Shown here piece by piece: positions 8,181 through 15,138 of a DNA stretch of 17,167 bases. The number at the start of each line of letters is the position of its first letter. Within the stretch, counting starts at the first letter, position 1. Source of the stretch: Deltaproteobacteria bacterium (GTDB taxonomy: Bacteria; Desulfobacterota; Desulfobacteria; Desulfobacterales; SURF-15); assembly GCA_024644775.1 (NCBI GenBank), contig JAHEHB010000023.1, forward strand, positions 1 to 17,167, written 5' to 3'. A model generated the notes under the pieces. The model had not been told where the DNA came from and ran no database searches. It saw only the letters and a list, made by a program, of their open reading frames with translations. The position numbers and the translations under genes were made by a program.

Positions 8181-8272
8181 CGTCTCGTAAAAATCAGAAA
8201 AGTGAATTTTTATGAGAATATACGGATGCAGAAAAAAACATAATATCAATTGCTTGTAGCATTTCCGAGACG
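8181..8272. repeat. Inverted-repeat structure upstream of binding protein 2
   Basis: Two nested dyads lie in the leader of the - strand binding-protein gene. One is ctcgtaaaaat (8184-8194) with atttttatgag (8206-8216), 11 bp with one G:T pair. The other is cgtctcg (8181-8187) with cgagacg (8266-8272). They could form a 5' untranslated hairpin, an operator, or be the ends of a small degraded repeat. I see no clear promoter hexamers here. Confidence 0.4.
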
Positions 8273-8315
8273 TGAATTAACGGACCCATAACCCAGCCAA
8301 AGGCTATCGAAAAGC

Positions 8316-8573
8316 TCAGCGACGCGTTTTTTTGCGTCCGCTGTCGCGACGTGTTAGGCGCTGCGTTGCTCGAGTAAAATCAAGCAAAGATCTCAATGCT
8401 TCATTAACCCCTGCTGAATCTTTGAATGCTTTGGCAACATCAGGTTCTAAGACGATTATATTCGATCCTTTTTCTGTTAACCGCCTGTAGTATTTCCCTC
8501 GAACAGCTTTTGAATAGTCAAAATCGTATTCGGAGCGTAATTCATCATTGCCCTTTTGTATCTTAGATTTCAT
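8316..8573 (-). CDS. Putative antitoxin of the BrnT locus (CopG/ribbon-helix-helix-like, not canonical BrnA)
   Basis: An 85-residue basic protein starting at the ATG at 8573, with AAAGGAAG upstream inside the toxin gene; the frame extends to 8609 but the added residues have no such support. It overlaps the end of brnT by 11 bases, the usual toxin-antitoxin coupling. The sequence has EYDFDYSKAVRGKYYRRL, then GSNIIVLEPDVAKAFKDS, then VNEALRSLLDF. This is the pattern of a CopG-like antitoxin family: a 'DFS..VRGKY' linker, a beta strand 'N.VVLDPDV', and a helix 'VNEALR'. It lacks the DIDTSDIPE linker seen in the BrnA at 2-223. The C-terminus is very basic (RRDSGRKKTRR). It should bind and inactivate BrnT and repress the pair; this is inferred from context. 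Confidence 0.8.
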   Translation of the reverse strand: MKSKIQKGNDELRSEYDFDYSKAVRGKYYRRLTEKGSNIIVLEPDVAKAFKDSAGVNEALRSLLDFTRATQRLTRRDSGRKKTRR

Positions 8574-8835
8574 GTCGCTTCCTTTCTCGCACCGTTGCGG
8601 GCCGCGCATTTATAATGCGTATGGTTTCACCTCTATCTGTATGCGAGACCACAAGAAGACGATCGCGGGATGAAAAACCAATTGTAATTAGCCTCTGCTC
8701 CCCCACCGAGTGATCCGGATCTTCAAAAGTGGCCGATAAGGGATCATAAAACACCGTGGCAGCTTCTTCAAAATATACGCCATGTTTCTTATGGTTTGTT
8801 GCTGCTTTATCATGATCCCATTCAAACTGAATCAT
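8563..8835 (-). CDS. brnT: BrnT family ribonuclease toxin
   Basis: A complete 90-residue protein of the BrnT family, RelE-fold type II toxins that cut RNA and arrest growth. Recognisable family positions are IQFEWDHDKAATNHKKHGV (2-20), F22 followed by EEAATVFYDPLSATFED, then RLITIGFSSRDRLLVVSHTD and IRIINARPATVRERKR (72-87), which carries the conserved arginines and glutamate of the active face. It starts at ATG 8835 with AGAGG 12 bases upstream. The toxin comes first and the antitoxin second, with an 11-base overlap, as is normal for brnTA. The downstream partner is not a canonical BrnA (see 8316-8573). Confidence 0.92.
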   Translation of the reverse strand: MIQFEWDHDKAATNHKKHGVYFEEAATVFYDPLSATFEDPDHSVGEQRLITIGFSSRDRLLVVSHTDRGETIRIINARPATVRERKRHEI

Positions 8836-9201
8836 CTGTATCAGTATTCCTCTCTTATCGGGTGCCTAACAGGGCTTTCAGTTCAAATTGCTCACTTTTG
8901 GTTTTGCCTTTCGGGGTACACCAGACAATATCACCCTTCTACCAGGGGAGGTTTCAGAAGATTTTCAGATTGTTTCCCGTGGATTGAAAATTTCTAAAAG
9001 TGAGTTAACGATCTTAAAATATATGATCACTTTAGAAGATAACGCTTTTAGAAGTCAATACCAATTGATGTTCAACAATGAACTCGGCTAGGATGACAGA
9101 ATTGATACCGAAACGACGATCCCCTGAGGGTACCCTATAAAGAATAATTTATAATCATAGAGCCTTGGTGTCTTTGTGGCGAAACTCTTACATATTGTCT
9201 A
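8836..9201. other. Intergenic region between brnT and the M20 hydrolase
   Basis: This 366-base stretch holds the brnT promoter region on its left and the end of the hydrolase transcript on its right. I see no convincing gene. A TTG-initiated 67-codon frame (8888-9091, + strand) has no ribosome-binding site or recognisable domain. A 9-bp inverted repeat, ttctaaaag (8992-9000) with cttttagaa (9046-9054), and a short diverged repeat (9143-9190, listed separately) are the only structures noted. Confidence 0.5.
9143..9190 (+). repeat. Diverged intergenic repeat, copy 1
   Basis: The segment aattta-taatcatag...ttggtgtctttgtggcgaaactctta matches a second segment at 10521-10557 (agaattataatcttagtgtcttgtggctaaactcttg) in the same orientation with small gaps. 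The two copies flank the M20 hydrolase gene (9202-10392). Sequences of this 'gtgtctttgtggc.aaactctt' type recur between genes in several deltaproteobacterial genomes as I recall, but their function is unknown. Confidence 0.6.
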
Positions 9202-10392
9202 TTATCGATTTGTTAACACAGCGCTCAGGATACCGTAATAGCCCCGACAGGCATCGACCAATTGAGAGAGTTCAATATATTCGTTGTCGATGTGAGCCAG
9301 GCTTTCTTCGGATGGTCCGAAACCGATAGTTTTAATCCCGGCCTCGCCGGCATAATGGGATCCGTTGGTGCAAAAGGCATAGTGAGATATTTTCGGTCTG
9401 AGACCGATCGCTCTGAGTCCACGGAATGCCGTTTGAACAAATTCATCGTCTTCATCATAGACCCACGCCGGGAAGAATCGTTCCGCTTCGATGGGTGACC
9501 CCGTATAACAATCTTCCTTTCCGAAGGCATAGGATACCTTGGCATTGAACTCAGAATCATCCCTTCCAAGTGCAGCAATCAATTCCCGGATGGGGGTCAA
9601 AACCGTTTCTTTTGTTTCGCCCACCAGCAACCGCCGATCATAGGTAGCACGACAATATTCCGGTATAACGGACAATCCCGGATACGGGCTGGACTTGATA
9701 TCGGTGAGCTCGAGAATGCCGTCCCCCAAAACCGGATGCCGACCGGCAGGCAAGCCACGGACGGCGTCAATCAGTTGGGTCATCTTGTATACCGCATTCA
9801 ACCCCTCTGTCGGGTTTGCGGAATGGGCCGGTTTCCCGAAGGTTTCCACGATAATCTCCGCGCGACCGCGCTGACCCCGTTTTAGATTCAGATTCGATGC
9901 TTCGCCGATCACGACAAAATCCGGTTTGAAACGATGACTGATGCTGCGTGATGCAACGCCTTCAAAAGCCTCTTCCTGTACCCCGCCAGCCACCACGATG
10001 TCACCATCAAAACTATTTTGTGTATCCGTTGTAAAATAGTCGATCGCTGAAATCATCGCACTTAGCGCCCCCTTCATATCGGATGCGCCGCGACCGTAAA
10101 TACGGCCATTATCGACCTCACCACCAAACGGATCAATTTCCCATTTTTTCGGATCCGACACCGGCACGGTATCGACATGGGCATCAAACATCAGTATTTT
10201 ACCGGGTCGTCTGCCCTTTAACCTGCCGATAATACTCCCATATTCATCGATGGTGACGTCCTTGCATCCTACCTTTTCGAATACCTCTTTCAATAGCGCA
10301 ACAATTTGTGCTTCCTGTCCGGAATAACTCTTGATGCGAATCAGATCGGAACACAGGTGAATGAGTCTCGATTCCCGTTCCTTGGTTATCAT
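9202..10392 (-). CDS. M20 family metallohydrolase, YgeY-like
   Basis: A zinc-dependent amidohydrolase of the M20 peptidase / ArgE-DapE superfamily, 396 residues, cytoplasmic (no signal peptide). Metal and catalytic residues are all visible: H72 and D74 in DAHVDT, D105 in GRGASDMKG, E140/E141 in GGVQEE, E164 in IGEAS, and H367 in LAHIDN. H190 in the lid/dimer domain lies in FGKPAHSANP. Blocks such as LKRGQRGRAEI, ERFFPAWVYDEDDEF, FCTNGSHYAGE and IGFGPSEES resemble E. coli YgeY, which sits beside ygeX (diaminopropionate ammonia-lyase) in that genome. The same pairing occurs here, since dpaL is encoded at 12074-13264. The start ATG has TGGAGG eight bases upstream. Its substrate is unknown; I infer hydrolysis of an N-substituted amino acid or diamino acid conjugate. 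It is divergent from the two PLP enzymes across a 195-base gap. Confidence 0.9.
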   Translation of the reverse strand: MITKERESRLIHLCSDLIRIKSYSGQEAQIVALLKEVFEKVGCKDVTIDEYGSIIGRLKGRRPGKILMFDAHVDTVPVSDPKKWEIDPFGGEVDNGRIYGRGASDMKGALSAMISAIDYFTTDTQNSFDGDIVVAGGVQEEAFEGVASRSISHRFKPDFVVIGEASNLNLKRGQRGRAEIIVETFGKPAHSANPTEGLNAVYKMTQLIDAVRGLPAGRHPVLGDGILELTDIKSSPYPGLSVIPEYCRATYDRRLLVGETKETVLTPIRELIAALGRDDSEFNAKVSYAFGKEDCYTGSPIEAERFFPAWVYDEDDEFVQTAFRGLRAIGLRPKISHYAFCTNGSHYAGEAGIKTIGFGPSEESLAHIDNEYIELSQLVDACRGYYGILSAVLTNR

Positions 10393-10520
10393 GGGATACC
10401 TCCACTTTTTCTATCAGCAGTTTTAAATAGAGAAGAATCCGTCGTTAAAAAATCGTAGATACAACATGTAACATATATGATATGAGAACACTACACGAGG
10501 TCTTCTTGATAAAATCAAAA

Positions 10521-10568
10521 AGAATTATAATCTTAGTGTCTTGTGGCTAAACTCTTGCAATCTTGCAA
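10521..10568 (+). repeat. Diverged intergenic repeat, copy 2, with 8-bp tandem
   Basis: Second copy of the repeat at 9143-9190, located upstream of the PLP enzyme gene. At its right end tcttgcaa is repeated head to tail (10553-10560, 10561-10568). It lies in the divergent promoter region (10393-10587), where I found no convincing promoter hexamers. Confidence 0.6.
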
Positions 10569-10587
10569 TATAGATTAGAGAAAACCT

Positions 10588-12084
10588 ATGATTCAGCTTA
10601 TCGATAAAATCGTTGACACAGATATTCGCCAAAAGGCGGTTGAACGGTTTCGCCAACAGGGCATTATCCTACCCACATTTAAGCAGATGAGAAATTCGGA
10701 TCTGATCCCGGAAATCATCCAATCAAAGCTGAAACACATCGGTCTTTGGGACAGAGACCCGATGAATCTTTTCCGGATCACCTGGAAAAATGAACCGATT
10801 GAAAATGGCGGTCGATACGGGCCGGTCAATTATATTGAATTGCCGAAAAGCCTTACCGGAGTCGATGCTCGCATCGTGTTGCTTATTGGAAAATGGTTTC
10901 CCACCGGGGCGCATAAAGTCGGTGCCGCATACGGCTGTTTAGCACCGCAGATTATCACCGGTCAGTTTGACCCCACCTATCACAAAGCGGTCTGGCCGTC
11001 CACGGGTAACTATTGTCGGGGGGGCGCGTTTGATTCTGATCTGATGGGCTGTACGGCCGTGGCCATTCTTCCGGAAGAAATGAGCCGGGAACGTTTTACC
11101 TGGTTAACAGAAATCGGCGCAGAGATCATCGCCACCCCGGGCTGTGAATCCAATGTGAAGGAAATTTATGATGCCTGCTGGGACATCCGTAAAAACCGCA
11201 AAGACTGTATCATCTTCAATCAGTTTGACGAGTTTGGTAACCCCTGCTGGCACTACAGTGTGACCGGGCCGGCCATCGAGGAGGTGTTTGAGTCACTTCG
11301 TACGGACTCCAGTTTGTTATCGGCGTATATTTCCGCCACCGGATCGGCCGGAACCATCGCCGCCGGTGATTATCTGCGAACAGTGCATCCTCAAATCATT
11401 GTGGTGGCGTCTGAAGCGCTGCAATGCCCAACGCTGTTACTGAACGGATTCGGCGCCCACCGTATCGAAGGTATCGGCGACAAGCATGTGCCCTGGGTCC
11501 ATAACATTCGAAATACGGATGCCGTCGCAGCCATCGACGATGAATACTGCATGCGCATATTGCGGCTGTTCAACGAACCGGAAGGCATTACGATGCTGAT
11601 TGACCAAGGCGTCTCCGAAGACATCGTTATCCAGTTGGAATTACTCGGAATATCGAGCATTTCTAATATGCTCACGGCCATAAAGACCGCCAAACACTAT
11701 GAAATGACAAATGACGATATTGTGGTTACGGTGGCGACGGATTCGGCAGATATGTATCGATCCAGAATCGAGGAATTGTCCGATACCCACGGAGCATACA
11801 AAATGCTTCAAGCGGCAAAGGATATGGAAAAATGCCTGATGGGCGTCACCAACGATCATTTCAAAGAATTGACCTACTACGATCGAAAGGCGATCCATAA
11901 TCTGAAATACTTCACTTGGGTCGAACAACAGCAAAAACCGGTCGAAGATCTGAATCAGCTCTGGGAAGACCGGAACCTATGGGAAAAAATCTTCAGCCAG
12001 ACTGAAGCCTGGGATGCCATGATTGATGAATTTAACAATGAAACAGGCATATTACAAAAATTGATGGAAAAAGATGACGTCTAA
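10588..12084 (+). CDS. Uncharacterised PLP-dependent enzyme, fold type II (tryptophan synthase beta / cysteine synthase superfamily)
   Basis: A 498-residue cytoplasmic protein. PLP-fold marks are the likely Schiff-base lysine K110 in KWFPTGAHKVGAAYG, the substrate-loop motif WPSTGNYCRGGAF (136-148), and a glycine-rich phosphate-binding loop SATGSAGTIAAGDYLR (249-264). It is longer than cysteine synthase or threonine dehydratase (about 310-350), with an extra N-terminal part of roughly 95 residues. The C-terminal part of about 130 residues includes AIHNLKYFTWVEQQ, a signature I associate with a widespread but uncharacterised group annotated only as 'PLP-dependent protein subunit beta'. The reaction is unknown: a beta- or gamma-elimination or replacement on an amino acid is the reasonable class. 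Its last 11 bases overlap the start of dpaL, so the two are co-translated and probably act in one pathway. The ribosome-binding site (agagaaaa) is weak. Confidence 0.85.
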   Translation: MIQLIDKIVDTDIRQKAVERFRQQGIILPTFKQMRNSDLIPEIIQSKLKHIGLWDRDPMNLFRITWKNEPIENGGRYGPVNYIELPKSLTGVDARIVLLIGKWFPTGAHKVGAAYGCLAPQIITGQFDPTYHKAVWPSTGNYCRGGAFDSDLMGCTAVAILPEEMSRERFTWLTEIGAEIIATPGCESNVKEIYDACWDIRKNRKDCIIFNQFDEFGNPCWHYSVTGPAIEEVFESLRTDSSLLSAYISATGSAGTIAAGDYLRTVHPQIIVVASEALQCPTLLLNGFGAHRIEGIGDKHVPWVHNIRNTDAVAAIDDEYCMRILRLFNEPEGITMLIDQGVSEDIVIQLELLGISSISNMLTAIKTAKHYEMTNDDIVVTVATDSADMYRSRIEELSDTHGAYKMLQAAKDMEKCLMGVTNDHFKELTYYDRKAIHNLKYFTWVEQQQKPVEDLNQLWEDRNLWEKIFSQTEAWDAMIDEFNNETGILQKLMEKDDV

Positions 12085-13264
12085 ATTCAGCTTTAACCCC
12101 TATTGCCAGCCTGAACCCATCTGGGCAATCGACAAATGCACCGCATTTACCGACTCGGAAATTCAACAATTACATCGTTCGCTCACCGGATATGCAAAAA
12201 CACCATTGATCGAACGACCCGCTCTGGCCAAACACCTGGGTATCCGAAAGCTGTACGTCAAAGACGAAGCGCATCGTTTCGGTATCAACGCCTTTAAGCC
12301 CCTGGGTGCATCCTATGCGATTTTTCGCTATTTAAAAGACCAGTGGGAGTCCCGTTTCGGGGATCACTTCGGAGTCGATGTTTTTCAGGACCCCGCACAG
12401 TTGACCCGACTGGGCGCTAAAACATTTTGTGCCGCCACCGATGGAAACCATGGACGGGCGGTTGCCTGGACTGCACGAATATTAACGCAGCGTGCGGTCA
12501 TTTATATGCCCGAAAATACCGTTCGGGCGCGTGTTGAAAGTATTGAAAACGAAGGGGGTGTGGTAGTTTTAGTCAACGGCACCTTTGACGATTGTGTTGC
12601 CCGGTGCGATAAGGATGCCAAAGCAAACGGCTGGGTTTCCATATCAGATACGGCGTTTGAAGGGTATATGGAGATCCCTAAATATATTATGGCGGGCTAC
12701 AGTACGATATTTCATGAATTGGATCAGATAAACACACCTGAAAAACCCCGAGTTGACCTGGTTCTGCTGCAGGCTGGCGTCGGTGGATTTGCAGCCGCTG
12801 GATCATGGTTTTATACCCATCGCTACGGAAACAGGCGACCCTATTTGGTTTGTGTCGAGCCCACCGAATCCGACTGCTTCCTGGAATCCATTCTTAAGGG
12901 AAAGGGGATGCCAAAAGCGACATTAGGAGATCAGACGTCTATTATGGCCGGTTTGAATTGTGGCATCCCGTCTTTGGCGGCATGGCCGATTGTAAAGGAT
13001 GCCATGCATGCATTCGTGGCTATTGACGATTGTTATGCGGAAGAAGCGATGCGTGCCTATTATCATGTCCAGGGGAATGATACTCCGATCATATCCGGTG
13101 AATCCGGGGCCTCGGGACTGGCTGGCCTGATCGCATTGTGTGGCGATGAGACATTAAAACCGATCCGGGATCGGATCAACCTGCCCGATTGTTCGGTGCT
13201 GCTTGTAAACACCGAAGGCGATACAGACCCTGTTAATTTTAATCGAATTATTCACCCCGCTTAG
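12074..13264 (+). CDS. dpaL: Diaminopropionate ammonia-lyase
   Basis: A PLP-dependent lyase (E. coli YgeX/DpaL family) that converts 2,3-diaminopropionate to pyruvate and two ammonia; the E. coli enzyme accepts both D- and L-isomers. The 396 residues match the family length. The PLP lysine is K75 in DEAHRFGINAFKPLGASYA. The two catalytic aspartates appear as D123 in ATDGNHGRAVAW and D192 in SISDTAFEGY, 69 residues apart as in the E. coli enzyme (D120 and D189). The phosphate loop QAGVGGFAAA is at 233-242. The C-terminal SGESGASGLAG and NTEGDTDP are also family features. The start codon overlaps the preceding PLP gene (AAAGATGACGTCTAA), an 11-base overlap. The gene is followed by 745 bases without a gene. 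Pyruvate and ammonia from this step could feed central metabolism. Confidence 0.94.
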   Translation: MTSKFSFNPYCQPEPIWAIDKCTAFTDSEIQQLHRSLTGYAKTPLIERPALAKHLGIRKLYVKDEAHRFGINAFKPLGASYAIFRYLKDQWESRFGDHFGVDVFQDPAQLTRLGAKTFCAATDGNHGRAVAWTARILTQRAVIYMPENTVRARVESIENEGGVVVLVNGTFDDCVARCDKDAKANGWVSISDTAFEGYMEIPKYIMAGYSTIFHELDQINTPEKPRVDLVLLQAGVGGFAAAGSWFYTHRYGNRRPYLVCVEPTESDCFLESILKGKGMPKATLGDQTSIMAGLNCGIPSLAAWPIVKDAMHAFVAIDDCYAEEAMRAYYHVQGNDTPIISGESGASGLAGLIALCGDETLKPIRDRINLPDCSVLLVNTEGDTDPVNFNRIIHPA

Positions 13265-13380
13265 TACCCAGAGTTCCGTCATTTAAATAAGTAGTCGACT
13301 GATTTTACAAAAATTACCTGTTTAATAAAAATCATAAAAATCCCAAGCACCAAAAAACAACTATCAAATTGAGGTTTAAG

Positions 13381-13641
13381 TAGACAGGATTTACCGGATT
13401 TTGAGGATTTTGTTTTACCTTTATTGGTTTCCGGAAGAAACCAATAAAACACAATCGCCTTCGGCGAGGTAATGAAAGTTAAACCGATAAGGTGCGAAAC
13501 GGACCGGAGTGTTTATGGTACTGTTAAAGTTTTCCGCGCTAGCGGATTAGCCTTTCTGGTTTTCTTTCGGAAAACCAGAAAAAAATATCCTTAATATCCA
13601 GCTGAAAGTCCGCCTTCAGTTCGGCGGATTGATCCTGTCAA
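13381..13641. repeat. Composite hairpin-rich intergenic element with terminal inverted repeats
   Basis: The ends are gacaggat (13383-13390) and atcctgtc (13632-13639). Between them are at least five stem-loops: ttattggttt/aaaccaataa (13421-13447, 10 bp, extendable to 12); tcgcc/ggcga (13455-13467); ccgc/gcgg (13534-13545); tttctggttttc/gaaaaccagaaa (13553-13581, 12 bp, loop tttcg); and tccgcc/ggcgga (13609-13628). The first and fourth hairpins resemble each other. There is no coding frame. The layout is that of a non-autonomous, REP- or MITE-like intergenic element; several hairpins could also terminate or stabilise the dpaL transcript. Confidence 0.75.
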
Positions 13642-13907
13642 TCAAACAAAATACAAAATGAATCCATTCCTCATTCAAAAACCAGATGGGATTTGCGGTA
13701 TCCCTCCAGAGGCGGACCTAAGACCTCGACTCTTGCAACGTAAACAAATGGGTTACGCTATGGATGTAATAATTTAACAGGGTAAAGAATTTGAGTATTG
13801 AAACTGGCGATTTGGTGTTTTTAGCCTGCATCCGGAGAATCAAATTGTTTTCATCTGGCTGGGTTACGATTTACTTTGACGTTACCCTGTTGGTGCCGCC
13901 GCAGAGA

Positions 13908-13936
13908 TTGACATACCATTTTTTTTTTGACATAGT
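13908..13936 (+). promoter_or_regulatory. Candidate sigma-70 promoter for the TRAP operon
   Basis: A perfect TTGACA (13908-13913) is followed after exactly 17 bases by CATAGT (13931-13936), which matches the -10 consensus at four of six positions. The spacer contains a run of ten T. The position would give a leader of roughly 65 bases before dctP. It is the best promoter-like match found by eye upstream of any gene here, but it is untested. Confidence 0.4.
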
Positions 13937-14009
13937 CACAACCCAGTGCGACAGGTTCCCACCGATTCATCACTTACGTTTTAAACAACTCTAAAAAAGG
14001 AGGCGGATT

Positions 14010-15050
14010 ATGTCACGAGAATGGCAATTATCAATTGGGATTTTTGTAGCGATCACCATGGTTTTGGTTGCGGGTTTGGCGTCCACGGCCGTTGCCGCGA
14101 GCAAGACGGCAGACTATAAGTACAAATGGCGAATGCCTCAGACCATGCCGGTAGGCGATGATCACGATTTGCGTGCCCTGGCCTTTGCTAAAGAGGTCAA
14201 AGAGAAAACCGACGGGCGCATCGATATCACGGTGTACTCCGGCGGGGTGCTCTGCGACTGGGTGGAATGCTATGAGTTGGCCATGCGCGGGGATATTGAG
14301 ATCGCCCTGTCGTCTTTCCCGGACACCTTCGATCCGAGAATGGTCATCACATACTACATGCCGTACCTGTTCACCTCCACCGAAGAGGCAAAGGAGGCTT
14401 TCAAGACCACCGGCTGGTACTACCAAATGGTTGACAAACTGTTACTTCAGAACGGTATCAAGGGCCTGGCGCTCTGGCCCCAGGGTTGGGCCGGAATGAC
14501 CGCAAGAGAGGAACCCAAAGGCTGGCAGGAAATGAAATCCAATGGGATGAAACTCCGTGTGATGCCGCTTAAGGCCTGCGAGTTGACATGGCAGAAACTG
14601 GGCTACATCCCCGTTACGATCCCGTATAATGATGCGTTCAGCGCTATTTCAAGAGGGGTTGCCGACGGACAAAGCGGTGGGCCTCCGTATCAGGGATATC
14701 AATTCCGGGAAGTCCAGAAAGTATGGATCCAATACAATGACTACCTGGAGCCCTGGTGGTTCTTTATTAATCTGGATTTGTGGAACAAATTGACAGAGCA
14801 TGATCAAAAGGTGCTCATCGAAGCCGCACAGAAGCAGTGTGAAGGCCGCTGGGATTATTTTCTCAAAGAAGCTGATGATTTTTCGAAGAAAATGGCCGAA
14901 TACGGCTTGAAAGTCATTCAACCGACCGATGCGGAATTGAAAAGCTTCGCTGATGCCGTCCGGAAAGATGTCTGGCCCAAGCTGGAACCGTTGATGGGCA
15001 AGACACTGGTGGATGAATGTAGAAAAAACGTGGGAATCCCGGTCAAATAG
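14010..15050 (+). CDS. dctP: TRAP transporter solute-binding protein, DctP family
   Basis: Periplasmic receptor of a tripartite ATP-independent transporter, 346 residues. It begins after an AAGGAGG site seven bases upstream. A Sec signal peptide spans residues 1-30, with a hydrophobic core IGIFVAITMVLVAGLAS and cleavage near AVAA. The mature protein has the DctP pattern: WRMPQTMPVGDDHDLRALAF, FAKEVKEKTDGRIDITVYSGG, then MKLRVMP with R183, the position of the conserved arginine that binds the ligand carboxylate in most family members. AISRGVADGQSGG (212-224) and the C-terminal helices complete the fold. A carboxylate-bearing ligand is therefore likely; the exact substrate cannot be read. With the diaminopropionate lyase just upstream, an amino acid or its derivative is a reasonable guess. 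First gene of dctPQM. Confidence 0.95.
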   Translation: MSREWQLSIGIFVAITMVLVAGLASTAVAASKTADYKYKWRMPQTMPVGDDHDLRALAFAKEVKEKTDGRIDITVYSGGVLCDWVECYELAMRGDIEIALSSFPDTFDPRMVITYYMPYLFTSTEEAKEAFKTTGWYYQMVDKLLLQNGIKGLALWPQGWAGMTAREEPKGWQEMKSNGMKLRVMPLKACELTWQKLGYIPVTIPYNDAFSAISRGVADGQSGGPPYQGYQFREVQKVWIQYNDYLEPWWFFINLDLWNKLTEHDQKVLIEAAQKQCEGRWDYFLKEADDFSKKMAEYGLKVIQPTDAELKSFADAVRKDVWPKLEPLMGKTLVDECRKNVGIPVK

Positions 15051-15078
15051 CATACCACGATTAGTCTCGTCTGATACG

Positions 15079-15138
15079 TTTTCCCCGAGGAGGCATCGAG
15101 GTGACACCCAAGGTGATATTAGATTCCCTCGGGGAAAA
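15079..15138 (+). promoter_or_regulatory. Perfect 12-bp stem-loop between dctP and dctQ
   Basis: ttttccccgagg (15079-15090) pairs exactly with cctcggggaaaa (15127-15138) around a 36-base loop. It starts 28 bases after the dctP stop and has no T run after it. Such stems between a binding-protein gene and membrane-component genes often protect the upstream mRNA, so the receptor is made in excess (established for several transporter operons). Here the left arm also covers part of a GAGGAGG ribosome-binding-like sequence, and the right arm lies inside a 15-codon ORF. Confidence 0.75.

Larger units (their letters stand above)
13265..14009. other. Long gene-free region between dpaL and dctP
   Basis: This 745-base stretch contains an AT-rich part (13265-13380), the hairpin-rich element at 13381-13641, and a dctP upstream region. 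The latter includes a candidate promoter and a 10-bp inverted repeat, aacagggtaa (13776-13785) with ttaccctgtt (13882-13891), plus two copies of gggttacg (13750-13757, 13861-13868). A TTG-initiated 67-codon frame (13791-13994) overlaps the candidate promoter and looks non-coding by composition. No clear terminator for dpaL is seen just after its stop, so some hairpins of the element may serve that role. Confidence 0.6.

Noticed and set aside
8142..8249. 36-residue N-terminal extension of binding protein 2
   Set aside because: It would bury the twin-arginine signal, and the ATG at 8141 has a clear AAAGGGGG site.
8888..9091. 67-codon + strand frame between brnT and the hydrolase
   Set aside because: It starts with TTG, lacks a ribosome-binding site and shows no family features, though its second half looks mildly protein-like.
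13421..13628. CRISPR-like array
   Set aside because: The repeated hairpins are of different sequence and spacing with no constant repeat or unique spacers.
13791..13994. 67-codon + strand frame ending just before dctP
   Set aside because: TTG start, poor ribosome-binding site, composition unlike a protein, and overlap with the likely promoter and T-run.
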